Below, piece after piece: positions 9,998 through 21,859 of a stretch of DNA of 54,791 bases (positions within the stretch are counted from its first letter, which is position 1; every line of letters starts with the position of its first letter). The stretch spans positions 1-54,791 of the forward strand of contig JAYMTF010000094.1 of assembly GCA_036897485.1 (NCBI GenBank), given 5' to 3'. Source of the stretch: Pelargonium nanum. Taxonomy: Eukaryota; Streptophyta; Magnoliopsida; Geraniales; Geraniaceae. A program made the translations under genes and the position numbers. A model generated the notes under the pieces. The model saw only the letters and a program-made list of their open reading frames with translations. It was not told the origin of the DNA and did not search any database.

Positions 9998-11589
9998 CTT
10001 CGTAGTGGAACAACTATAAGTTGCACTAAAAAGACAAAAATGCCCCTACATAAGATGGGTTTTTACTACTATAAACTACATTGAAATTTGCATTATGAAT
10101 AGGGATCGGATCAGATCAAAATCAAAATTTCAATGTAAAATGAGCGGATTTGTCAACTCGATCTGTATTTTCACAGAAAAAATCCAATTGTATCTGAAAT
10201 TGATTAGATCGAATTTCAAATGGCCGTAGATTCGGATTCAAATTGTCAGTATTGAAACTTATGTATAGAAGTAATCACAGGTTTTGAAAACCTTGTTTTA
10301 GACAACGTCGTCCAATGCATTGGATGTTGGATGGATTGGACATTAAGTGCCAAAACAATGTACTATTAAACAATAGCGTCAATTTTTTTGCTACTATTAT
10401 TTATTGATTGAGTGTGGGTAGTATTGTTTGTTTTGTACCTAGATTTTATCAGGCATGGATGTTAAATTTAGCGGACTCGAATAAGTTAATACCTAAAATT
10501 TGATTCACATCTTTTCGATCTGGACAACGTAAAATAGACAGGGTTACAAATCGAGGGTAGTTTTGTCTTTTTACGTGTCTTTTAAGTCCAAACTCGAAAC
10601 TCCACCTCAACGTCTTTTCACGTACGAATATTTTTGTGTCAACTATGGTTCTGAAATGTGAAATGACAATTCGAATACCTTTCCGCGGATATTATTTGGG
10701 TCAAGAATCTATATGAGATTGTATATTTAACACGTAAAACTTGATTTAGCCATAATCGGACAAGTCTAAGCCTAGTTTAAGGTTTTTTTTTTTTTTTTGA
10801 AAGTAAGCCTAGTTTAAGTTGATTTTGCGTTAAACATTTTCAATCCGAAACTCTAATTGTCAACTCCAGAGCAGTAAAATTTAGGATCGAATTAGGGTTG
10901 GGGTTCAACAAATTTCGGATCGGATTGAGATTCGAGTTTTATGTATAAAATACGTTGAAATTCACGGGTTTACCTAACATGACCCGGTCCGAAAATTTAC
11001 ACGATAAACCAAATCTGACCCATTTTGGATTGAGATAGAGTGGGGTTGAAATAAACTCGGGTGTCTGCATTCTACGAATTCGGATCCAAATTATTAGCTC
11101 TAGCAACCGTTACGACAAGAAAATATTTTAAAAACTATTTTTGGGGGTCAACTCTAGTTTTGTATTGTAAAATATAAAATATATATTGAGTTGGAAAGTG
11201 ACTCAACATGCTCTGGTCTGATCTGTTCTGATCCATCTCCTTGTATTTATTATGTTATGTGAACCACATAAATCTTGCTTACGTGTCATTACTATCTGAA
11301 TCTTCTTCTCCATTTTTTAAATAAAAAATAGCCCATGTGTTTTCTAAAATAAAATAAAAACAAACCATAGTATTTATTGCGGCGGTGCATGCAAGACGTA
11401 TAAAGTATTTAATATTTGTTTTCTATTATTAAATTTACAGTGTTTTAATCAATATTCAGTGTCTTGTCTTTCATGTGCTTTTTTTTCTTTGTTTTGTTTC
11501 GAATGACATTTTATTAAAAGAACATTTTGAAAGCTAAAAGAAATATCAAGATTTTCTCGAAAAAAACACATCGAACCATCGGATTATTA

Positions 11590-11727
11590 GCTCCTTAGGG
11601 GGTGACGCAATGGTCAAGACACACATCTACACGTAGGAGATCGTGGATTCAAATCTCATTACGTCGGGTGTGGTGGGGTTAAAAGGGGAGAGCTACCCCC
11701 TGTTGTGTAGCTCAACTTAAGAAAAAA
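11590..11727 (+). mobile_element. tRNA-derived SINE with perfect 16-bp target duplication
   Basis: 138-bp body with the tRNA-like head GGGGGTGACGCAATGGTCAA (A box), then GTGGATTCAAATCTC (B box), a GT/GG-rich middle and an A-run at the 3' end. The 16-bp flanks AACCATCGGATTATTA at 11574-11589 and 11728-11743 are identical. Confidence 0.85.
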
Positions 11728-13159
11728 AACCATCGGATTATTAAACGAGTTGAACTCTTTGACACAAACTCAATTATACTAATCAAAATTACTAAAACTT
11801 GGGTCGGAACAAATTAAAAAAATTAGAACGTGTTTGCATATTTTACATTAAACTTCTTTGTGAATGGATATGAACTTTTTTTCGACCTAACTGATTTTTA
11901 TTAATCAATACTGAACAATTTCGTTTTCATCGAACCCGATTCAAAATCTGTATTCTCACCTCTACAAGTTTATGACCCAAATCTTTAGACTATCATTTGT
12001 GGAAAGAGGATGTGATTTTAACTTTATGAAACATCAAAGGTTAATTATATTTCCATTAATGAGACAAAATTCTCCTAATTCATGGTACCTACATAAATGA
12101 TGAACATAAAAGAAATTTTATTTATTTTTCATGCAAATAATTATAATGAATCTTAACTATTTAAATATAATAAATAGCTAAAATAAAGAAATAAAATACA
12201 GTTGTGTGTGAGTGGACCTAGCTTCACCTGCAAGTGTGGGCATGTGTCATGTCATGTGGTGGCTTTATGTCTCTTTCTATATTAAACTCTAACAATAAAC
12301 TTTTTTCCAAAATATAAATATAGTTGTAAATTATTATGTAATACCTACATTTTATGTGTATAGTGAAAAAATCATATTAGGTGGCCAAATAAAATATAGC
12401 GACACTTCATTAATTATCATTTATATTCGTTTCAGTGAAAGTGTATTTTATTAAATTAAAATATTATTATTAATTTTACTGACCAAATTTTCATAAGAAA
12501 TTATAACAAGTACTTTGAAAATAAAATGTTGAACGAGATTGAAATGGAGTTCAAAAATCAACGAGGAACAAAAATGCATATGAAATTTGAAAGTCCGCCT
12601 TGTGGTTAATCTAAGTTTGGTAGCTTACACTTCCTTTATAAACTCTTTAATTGACAATCCACCCCTTTTTACACGCTTCGCGAATTAAAGCATAATTTGT
12701 CAATTTTGTTTACAACCTTGATTCATACTAATATATACAATTAAAAATTTAAACATGGATTTGCAAACATTCGAAATTCAGTCCAACTTAAACGTAATTC
12801 ATCTGACCAATTTTTGAGTTAGATGATATAAGAATCATATGATCTAATCGCACTCTTTTGTAGAGCTGAAATTTGGATATGAAACTGACCATTTTATGAG
12901 TAGTATGAAATCAGAATCATCCAATTAGACCGCCCTTCTTTATAGAGTTGGGAATTTCAATTTGAAATCTAATTTGACATAAAATTATTCTAACATAACC
13001 AATCTAAGTCGGATGATACCATAATTATCCGGTTTGATCCAAAATCAGAATTGTCTCCTCTATCCTCTTATGGTAGGTATCGAAGTAAGTATTCTCAACT
13101 CAAACCGAAAAACCCCCAACATACCCAATTTAAAACTCGAATAGTAAGCTCTTTTTCGC

Positions 13160-13600
13160 AATTTCATGATTTATTGGTTGCGACTCTCAACCAAGAGACA
13201 AATGATATGGATCCGGACGGTAGCTTGACATCATTCTCATATGTAAACCAGTCAACGAATGTAGTAGTTCACTTACTTGCTCAACCTTCTCGTTCTATGC
13301 CTGGTTGAATCTCATGAGTTGCCCCAGAGTGTCCCCAGTGGTAACTCAAGCATTATTTGATGATTTGGATTAATAAAATGTTATGTTTTCTTAAAATAAA
13401 AAATGGATCCGGACGGCGCGAAATCTCAGCCAAAAAATTACTGGGGGCGGGTATGAGCGTTAATTGATGAGGTGACATCCCCTCATTGACAATGATTTAT
13501 TGGCTGAGTCTCGGCCAATAAACCCGAAATCTCAGCCACAGGACAAACGAAATAAATCCGGGCATAAACTCATTGAGACAAGTATGAGTGTTAATCGATT
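13160..13600. repeat. Old repeat with paired 'TCTCAGCC' cores, interrupted by a LINE
   Basis: Contains TTATTGGTTGCGACTCTCAA before the LINE and AAATCTCAGCC, GGCGGGTATGAGCGTTAATT, TATTGGCTGAGTCTCGGCCA and AAGTATGAGTGTTAATCGAT after it. A related copy lies in reverse orientation at 20868-20990 (for example CGGGTATGAGTGTTAA read on the minus strand). Confidence 0.6.
13221..13402 (+). mobile_element. 5'-truncated LINE insertion (RNase H tail) with 14-bp target duplication
   Basis: ATGGATCCGGACGG flanks the insert at 13207-13220 and 13403-13416. The body translates as FSYVNQSTNVVVHLLAQ, resembling the last strand and helix of plant LINE-encoded RNase H (pattern N-x-VAH-LA); after a frameshift near 13307 it continues as CPRVSPVVTQALFDDLD and a stop, then an A-rich 3' end. 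Only the last 182 bp of the element arrived, a typical aborted reverse transcription. Not functional. Confidence 0.75.
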
Positions 13601-13612
13601 ATATTTTTTTCT

Positions 13613-13699
13613 CTCTATATATTTATATATAAGGAATAAATAAATATATAATGGAATATAGTTTTCAATGAATCACAATAAACACTTCCTCAATAGCTC

Positions 13700-13733
<34 letters not shown>
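13613..13733 (+). promoter_or_regulatory. Putative core promoter and CT microsatellite leader of the RUS6 gene
   Basis: TATA-like sequence TATATATTTATATATAA at about 13615-13631, followed about 75 bp later by an uninterrupted run of some 15 CT units (about 13703-13732), about 180 bp before the ATG. CT-rich leaders are common in plant housekeeping genes. The transcription start is inferred, not seen. Confidence 0.45.
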
Positions 13734-13735
<2 letters not shown>

Positions 13736-13909
13736 CGTAGCATTGTTGGAAGCTAAGCTACACTCAACAACTTCTGCTACTCCCACATCTCCTTCGTTAC
13801 TATCAATGTAATGTTCTCTTAAAATCCCCAATTCAAACCCTACAAATCCAACCCTCAATCCTCAATTTCCACCAATTTCACCAATTTCAGCAGCTACTGA
13901 GCGAGTACA

Positions 13910-16900
13910 ATGGCTCCTCCTCCGATGAATCTCAACAAGTCATCGTCCAAATCCTCCGCCGTCTCCTCCGCCACCCAAACCCTAGCCGGCACTGCCTCTC
14001 AGGACGCTCGTCTTCTCGTCCGCGAAACCCTCCGAATCAGCGCCAATTTGGCTTCTTCCTCCGCCGTCGCGCCGCCGTCTGTAGATCAGGCTCTGCTTCC
14101 AGCTCCGTCTGTTGCTGTCAACACTCACAAATTGGCGCAGCCGCTTCTCCAGCAAGACCCGTTCCTCGATTCCAGCTTGAGGCTGATCTGCTGCGAAGAA
14201 ATCGACGGTCGCCGATGGAAGTATGTTGCTCAGGCGCAAAACCAGTCCGCTACTCCGGTTTTCAAGAAGGGATCGATCCGTGCAATCAGCTTGCAATCCC
14301 CTCTCTCTCCTGCTGATGTTAGTATCTCTGTTTTTTTTCTCTCTCTATTTGATGTTTTTTTTTAACATAAAAATTGGATTTTTATTTTTGTTTCCATGTG
14401 TATACATGCATGTTGTACTTAATTTCCCAACTATTTTTTTTTTTATTTTTGATGAAATTAAACCGGCAATTTTCTTTAATTTAGTCTCATATTCTGCATA
14501 TGTTTTGCTCATCTACTCGGTTAATGTAGATTTAGACATGTGCAAATTTTGAGAAGAAGCTGAAGTTAAAAAAATTTATGGGTATTGGTGATGGGATTTA
14601 CTAGTATTCAAGTATAAGGATCAATGGTGAATTAAGAAATAGTTGCAGTATCGAATATGATATGCGTGTATAGTCGGAGTATCAATTATAAAGGTGACAT
14701 TTTTAAAAATGAAAAATTAGTCGTTCCATACTAAAATGAGGGTCCACTTTACAATTTTTGTGAAGATTATGGATGAGTTAGTTAAGAATTAAGCTAATCC
14801 TTGTATACCCTTGTGTTTTTTGTTGTAACAAACTCATAGATTCTAACTAACTTTAGCTTATGTAAGGATATCGGTGGTATTCCATGAATAAGTAACTAAC
14901 CAAAATAGAAAAAGAAGACTCATTTTGGAACAATTTTTTTTATAGAGAAAGTGGACAATCAGCTCGGAATGGAGAGTACTTTTGTTTTTTTGTTATATTT
15001 ATATATGTGTGTGTAATTGTATTGGTTGATGGTGGTGGCAGGAATTGATGTCCTTTGTGAGATCCTATGTGGTGCCTGAAGGTTTTCCTGACAGTGTCAT
15101 CCCTTCCTATGTACCCTACATGACTTGGAGAGCTCTCAAGGTCTTTCCCCTTTCTTTTTCTCAAATACATTCCTTATTGTTAGATGCATTTCATCACCAC
15201 AATCTGCTCATCATGTAATAATATTGGTGCTGTTGCTTATCGTGTTCTCAGCATTTCTTTGGTGGAGCAATGGGTGTTTTCACCACCCGTACACTTTTGA
15301 GCTCCGTTGGAGTCTCCAGGAACGCGTCTACTTCCGGTGCTGTCGCTATCAACTGGATTCTCAAGGTGATTTAATAACACAACTGGACTCATTTGTTTGT
15401 TGAGCTTCACTATGTCTTGATGTAGTTCAATGCATATTTGTCTCTCTCATGGGAGGAGTGAGCTTGTATCGTCTACACAAGACTTTGTTTTTAGTTGAAT
15501 TAGTATGTGTAACTATCATTGACATAAGTTGTTTCCGTTTACAATTTCTTCAAATCCCACTTGGCCTTGCTTTACCTTATTGGAAACTATATAAATATGA
15601 ACTGATATTTAGTTAAACTCGTATTATGCTATACCCATTGTAGGACGGTGCTGGACGTGTTGGAAAAATGCTTTTTTCACGCCAAGGAAGGAAATTTGAT
15701 TATGATCTAAAACAGGTACACTTAATTTACTTGAACATTTATTTTGTATCCTCTTTATTTATTTATTTGCACTACTGTATATCTAGAGGATTTCTCAACT
15801 TACAAAACATTGTCCATTTCTCGTCATGTGTTAAAAAGCTACGGTTTGTGGGTGATCTTCTTATGGAGTTGGGTGCCGGAGTTGAGTTGGCCACTGCAGC
15901 TGTGCCTCACCTTTTCCTTCCTTTAGCTTGTGCCGCTAATGTCGCAAAGGTTTGGACTTATCTTATTGTTTTATTAATTAATTAATGCTCGAGTTACTTC
16001 TGTATCTTCATATTCTTGTCTGCTTATTTGCAGAATGTTGGTGCTGTTACTTCAACATCCACTCGTACGCCAATTTACAAAGCCTTTGCGAAAGGAGAAA
16101 ACATTGGGGATGTAACTGCGAAGGGTGAATGTGTTGGCAATATTGCAGATCTGGTATGCTTGCTAAGCTTTCTAATTAATGAATCACGATATTCACCATA
16201 GAACTGTGTGCCGAGGCTATAATTGGAAGCTGTTCATATTTATTAAGGAATAATATTCACTTTCTTTTAGAGATCAGAACCTCTTGTTCTTGCCGGATGC
16301 TCAAACAAGTCTTGTTTACTTATTATTAGTTACCTTATATATTATTTCTTCGTATGTGGGTCATCCTGTATCAATATTCCCCTGATAATTCAGATGTTTG
16401 TTTCTAGAATGACCAAATCTCTATGTTCAACGCAGATTTAAATTCTACAAAGATACAACTTTAACATGCTTCAAGTTAAGGATTTGTAATGGTATAACCC
16501 CTTTGAGTATCTAATGGAACAATAGTTTCTTTTTTAAGTTTACAAATCGGCTCTTTGAATTTTACCAAGTTGCATTACCAACCCATGTAGTTGCTCTGTC
16601 CCTTTACTCCTTTACTACTACATGGCAATGCGACAGTGTCAATTTGTGTGATAAAAGCTTGATATTTTTCAATAATCTATGCGGCTATTATATGGTTGTG
16701 CTTGTCACAAGCTGAATATTGAAGTCTGTATTATATTGATGGCGAGTCAGTATTATATTTATTTTAAATTAGCGTTATCTGTGCATGTTTTTTTTTATAT
16801 AACTTCAAGCTAATGCAAGTGAATGTCATATCTTTTGAAGCTGGGAACTGGCCTTAGCATCATGATATCAAAAAGAAATCCATCCTTGGTTGCCACGTTT

Positions 16901-18440
16901 GCCCTCCTTTCATGCGGATATATTTGCAGCTCTTACCAAGAGGTTCGTTTTGTGTAATTGCTAATAGTCTCCATTTTACACACACACACACAGACACACA
17001 CACACATATATCTGAAATTTTGCTAATTCTCTCTCAGGTGAAGTCTGTAGTGTTGCATACACTAAACCGAGCTAGATTCAAAGTTGCAGTGGACTCCTTC
17101 CTGATGACAGGTTAGGATGTGGCCTTCACAGTTCATCTCGATCATTGGATATGTTTGCGCTAATTTGGGTCATTTCTTCCTTGTGAGGAGCAAATGTCTT
17201 TTTCTGATGAATAATTGTTCAACTGTGTTTTATTACTTGTTTGCAGGGCGTATACCTTCATTGGAGGAGGGGAATAAGAGAGAAAGCATACTTAATGTTC
17301 CATGGTTGAAAGAAGTGCCTATTATCTTAGGTGTCTCTTTTTACTATCACATCTCTTTTACTTATGAAATGCCACAATCATAATGGTTCTCTTGTTTGTG
17401 ACTCCGTTTTAAGGGTTGTCTTTGTTTGAATGTTGGTCAGGACCTAGATTTAAGGAAGCTTTCCAAGACCCGGGTGAATATCTTGCCGTTCAGCCTCTTT
17501 TTGAGGTAAGCTCTGTGAAAGGACATAATAGCGCATGCATACACACAACACAAAGCATATATGATATACTATCCCTGTTTCTAAATAAGTCACAAGTGCA
17601 CTCATTTTGTGTGAAATGGCTTAACTATCCTTTTTTAACTTGTTTGTATTGTTGTAAAAATAAATTAGTACTATTCATTTATTTACTTTTCTCATACCGA
17701 ATGATGTGTTCTGTTCATCAATGACAGAAGGAGAGATACTTAGTGACATATAATCCCACAAAGGGTAAAGTGTATGCGTTGTTTAAGGACCAAGCAAAAT
17801 CCGATGACATTTTGAAAGCAGCCTTCCACGTAAGATACTTCTACAAGTTTTATTCCGTTTGCGAGCTTTCCATAGTAACTAGAGTTGACAATTCGGGTTG
17901 AAAAGACCTAACCTGAACCTCACCTTCAAGAGGTGCAGGGTCTGCCTGACCCGATCCACAATATCCTCATGGTTAACCCAATCTGACCCAAAATATAACA
18001 GGGTCTACTCTGCGACCCGATGTGGGTCGGATAGTAAGTAGAGGAACCTTTCATGTTTGTAGTTTAAGATGGATTATGTTTCTTGATTTTTCAGGCTCAT
18101 GTACTTCTGCATTTTATTCGTTCATCAATTGAAAATCAGCCCTCATCTGGGAAGCAGACAGAACATAGCTATTCAAACTTTACACCCACAAATGCTGATA
18201 TCGATGCCCATATTGCCGAGTCATGTAAGTTGGTCTCGGCGTCCTATGGGGTGTTCAAGAATAAAGCTGCAGAGCAAGTAAGTTGAGATTTAGGAGTGTT
18301 CTGCTTAGTTTTTTCCTTCTATCTCCACGTAGAGATTGTACTATGAGTCTATAACCTTTAACATGCATTCAATTGATTTCTGATAGGGTTGGAGGATGTC
18401 GGATTCACATCTAAATCCTGGGCGAGCAAGGTTATACTAG
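13910..18440 (+). CDS. RUS6: ROOT UV-B SENSITIVE 6-like protein (DUF647)
   Basis: Thirteen exons: 13910-14317, 15042-15140, 15252-15365, 15644-15715, 15839-15949, 16034-16153, 16841-16942, 17038-17110, 17247-17330, 17441-17505, 17728-17829, 18095-18277, 18387-18440; all GT-AG and in phase, 528 residues. A Ser/Ala-rich head MAPPPMNLNKSSSKSS precedes RLLVRETLRISANLASS, which matches the RUS6 branch as I know it. The DUF647 core runs from about residue 115 to 400: PEGFPDSVIPSYVPYMTWRA, HFFGGAMGVFTTRTLLSSVG, GDLLMELGAGVELATAAVPH and a glycine-rich hydrophobic LGTGLSIMISKRNPSLVATF. The C-terminal part (YLVTYNPTKGKVYALFKDQA) is shared by RUS proteins. RUS1 and RUS2 act in root UV-B responses; Arabidopsis RUS6 is, as I recall, embryo-essential. 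The biochemical function is unknown. Confidence 0.93.
14717..14979. mobile_element. Stowaway-like MITE in RUS6 intron 1
   Basis: Ends read TCGTTCCATACTAAAATGAG with GGTCCACTTT on the left and AAAGTGGACAATCAGCTCGG with AATGGAGAGTA on the right, diverged Stowaway ends. The inside shares GAGTTAGTTAAGAATTAAGC and TTGTAACAAACTCA (reverse of AGTTTGTTACA) with the copies at 5808-6023 and 24327-24547. Confidence 0.6.
17880..18035. repeat. hAT-like repeat in RUS6 intron 11
   Basis: Starts TAGAGTTGACAATTCGGGTT and contains AACCTGAACCTCACC, CTGACCCGATCC and GCGACCCGATGTGGGTCGGA. One end of the TAGAGCTG family is preserved; the other is lost. Confidence 0.45.
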
Positions 18441-20195
18441 AGCAGTAGATGGAATAACTAACCCAAAGCAATGATCAGATAATGCCATATATTTGAAGAC
18501 AGATCCAGAGACGGGCTCAACGAGCTAGGGGGCTTACCAAGGTTTTATGGATCGAGCATCCACTCTATATGCAAAACTATAAGCCGATCTATCATAAAAT
18601 CAGGTAATGATGAAGAACATATGCTGCGGATGTCGTAACTGCATAAACACGAAACTTCTTTTTTTGTTTGTTTGTCCGGTTTTCATATCTAGTTTAGGGT
18701 CAGGGTGTGCCCTCTTGACAAGGGGGTTTTTGGGTTTTGTTGAAATTGTTTGGTAGCATATAAACTGTTTATACTTGACTATATAAAGAATATGAAGTGT
18801 GTATTTAATACTTGTGTTTGTGGATAAACTTGGTGTCTGATAAATTAATGTTCGAAATGTCGTTTTAGTTTGAGAAAGCTTGTAAATTTTGGAACTTCGG
18901 CCTTTCAAGCAGTCTGTAGATTTTTCGCAACTTTGGAGCTTCAATTTGTATGATCTAAATCTTTTTTTCGGTTTATACTATGGGGTTCCTGAGCGGGCCT
19001 GCACACTCACGGTTGGCACTTTTAAGCCGTTTTACCACACCCAAACTAATCCCCACTCGCCCCACTGTCAGCGCACTAATCGGTAGGAGGCTAGCCCAAG
19101 AGTTTTTTCTATTCGCAAGAGCTAAAATTCGAACTTTTCCAACCACTTGCTTAAGGGATGTAGTGCTGAACTAACTACGTCAACCCACTGGGTTTATGAT
19201 CTAAATATTTGATTTACTCAATAACTCGATTATATTCCCAAAATTCCTATTGGCCTTGTGTTTTTTTTACCGACCAAAATTGTATGTCAAAAGAACACTT
19301 GTATTTTTAGGAAAAGCATGGATAGCTTATGTTGGTCTTGTATTCTTAGATGTGGACAGTCCAATTTAAGCAATGGCCATAAAGGTCCTATATACGTCAT
19401 GTACAAATTTCAAGAACACATGTCATGGTCTTATGTGTTGTACAAAATTGAAATTTTAGGACATTTGTCAGCGAGCCCCGACCACAAATACACAAAATAC
19501 GACCCACATATTTACAAAATTGGGCCGCATAAAATAAATCCGTTTAATTTCCAATACCAAGTGACAAAAGTGTAAGGTTGGGTCGGGTGACCCCCACACT
19601 AATCTGTGTATTTTTTATGCAAAACCTCTGACCCGACTTGAAATCCACAAACTCGCATATCTTCCAGATCTTTCTTGGGTTGTGTTAGCCATGTAATGCG
19701 TTATTCAACCCGTTTAATAACGGGTTGGATCCGGATTGATCTGTTTAAAGAATACTAAACTTTCAACACAACCCCTGAACACAAATTGTTAACCTAGCCA
19801 CACTAATTTGCATATTTCTACGCAAAACCTGTAACCTGACCCAGAATCCACAAACTCGCATCTCTTGCGGGTCTTTTCAGGTTTGGGCCTTTTCAACCCG
19901 ACTATTGCTCTACATTTACACTCATAAATTATAATGTCCTATATACAATCACAAGTCACAACATCAATATATGATTTTTCAAAAGATTTAATAATAAGAT
20001 AATGGGGCCAATATGATTTAAGTGAGCCCACTTTCAGTAAAATTTAAAGTATAAGAAGAAAGATACTTGATGGGTCAGTGTCTAAATGGCTCCACCATTA
20101 GGTCTATATCCTAGAACAAAACTTGATCTCATCTCATATGCAAATCCATTTTTCTATCTAGACATTGTTTTAATGAACATGATAGGGAACAAACC
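18441..20195. other. Spacer between convergent RUS6 and SART3 genes
   Basis: Holds both 3' UTRs, a SINE at 18961-19194, and at about 19560-19910 degenerate blocks built from GGGTCGGGTGACCC, CTGACCCGACTTGAAATCCA and GGGTTGGATCCGGATT that resemble the hAT-like family. No gene recognised. Confidence 0.55.
18961..19194 (-). mobile_element. tRNA-derived SINE (minus strand) with perfect 12-bp target duplication
   Basis: Read on the minus strand, it starts with the tRNA-like head GGGTTGACGTAGTTAGTTCA, has a B box AGTTCGAATTTTAGC, and ends in an A-run (the poly-T at 18962-18968 on the plus strand). TATGATCTAAAT flanks it identically at 18949-18960 and 19195-19206. Length 234 bp. Confidence 0.85.
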
Positions 20196-21824
20196 TCAGT
20201 CTTTAAGGAACATCTTTCTGAACTCGTTGTTTGATTTTGGCTTCTCCTCTCCACCTTCATCGGTTTTCGGTTTGTTTGCAGTCCAACCAAGTGCCCTAAC
20301 AGATCTCGGCATTGCAAATATGTTTTTCCCCTTTAGCTGGACGTTGTCACTTACGGGCTTAACAGTAACCGAACTTGGTTCCTGAGCTGTCCCCTTCTCC
20401 TTGGAGGTTTCATCAGTTTCCTTAGAATCAGATTCCCCAGGCACGCCAGTTTGGTCGCTAGAATGCGCTGCCATTTCAACTTAAGCATGAGTAACAGATT
20501 TTCATTCCAGTAAAGGTAAATAAGCAATAACAAAACAAGGACAGATAAACATATATGCTCCTCCTATGAAGAACGGTTCTTCAAGAACCAACTCTCTCCT
20601 CCAGCCAAGTGTCAGGTGTCCAACACACGAATTGGACAAGACACGCGAATCAGCAATTAAAAGTTAAAAATATATCCATCATATTCCCGACTCGAGAATT
20701 AGACAGGACAAGCCTCTCTTTTTGGTGTCCAGACTATAATAACCTGTTTGTTCAGTTCGAGCTTATGTTCATTTCAATTTGACATACATTAAAGTTTATT
20801 TTCTTTGCAATTAAAAATCATAAATACATATAATTTGGTACTAGGAAAAAGAATTAAGGAGTTAACAGATGAGACTCAGCCAAGCCTATGAGAGTTTGAC
20901 ACGTCACAAATTAACACTCATACCCGTGCCAATGATGTGCCTGCCCGGATCCAATTTCTGAGTCTTGGCTGAGACTTAGCCAATGATAGAGTCGCTGAGA
21001 CTCCTTGCTCTCTATTTGCTACATATCTTCTTTTTTTCTTTTTTTTTAATTTAACGTGTCCTAACACATCACATTGTATTTTTTTGAAATGGCAAATCGC
21101 ATGTCGGTATTGTTGCGACATAGGGCTTCACGCCCAAAGTGACATCAATTATGTGTTTTAAAGTTGATAAATGTATCCTAAAGGTGTCATGCATGCCCAT
21201 ATTAAGTATAACTTATTAATGTCATTTCGCCTTATATTTTATTTTGATTTAACCATTGCACACAGAGTTGAACAGTAAACACATAGTGAAAACTAATGTT
21301 GCTGACATATAGATTTGGTTATTATCATGTAATGTAAATGCCAGTTGACTAACCATTTTCCGGTTGGGCACTCTGTCCAGCTGATTCTTTTCTGTTCCTT
21401 TTGGGATTTGAGCGTGTAATACTTAACTTCTTTCCAAGAAGCATCCTCTTGTTTTTTGCTACAGCTCTAGCAAGTTGTGCACCGTCCGAGAAATCCACAT
21501 ATGCCAATCCCTGCAGAGATCCATCAAGGTATTTAATTATAGGTAATGACGTTAGGTATCAGAAAAAAAGACAGGTACATGGGATATGTGAGAAATTCCT
21601 TAAACAAGCTAGTTTATCTTAAGATTAATCTTATGCCAACACTTTTTCTGCTGAAATTATTCTGTATTTATATTCCTAACCATATTGCTGGTAATTTTGA
21701 ATAAAAAACAAAGCTTTTAAGTTTCACAGAAACTTATTCGTAGTGAATCCACGTTTAATATAATTGTAGTAGTAGTTAATGCAGGAATGCGATAATGTGA
21801 GCAACTTCGTGTGCGTGCAGGCGA

Positions 21825-21859
<35 letters not shown>

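Larger units (their letters stand above)
9543..13600. other. Gene-free spacer between SPF30 and the RUS6 gene
   Basis: About 4 kb, AT-rich, no gene recognised. It contains a short hAT-like element (9860-9997), further decayed blocks of the same wording (10860-11110), a SINE (11590-11727), a plain AT-rich stretch (about 11800-12600) and an older repeat split by a truncated LINE (13160-13600). No tRNA or rRNA gene seen. Confidence 0.6.

Noticed and set aside
9593..10013. Overlapping minus-strand frames of 69 and 102 codons after SPF30
   Set aside because: They cross the SPF30 3' UTR and a hAT-like element, with no recognisable domain.
20086..20385. Plus-strand frame opposite the last SART3 exon
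   Set aside because: Shadow of the SART3 coding exon; the minus-strand frame fits the family and the splice phases.
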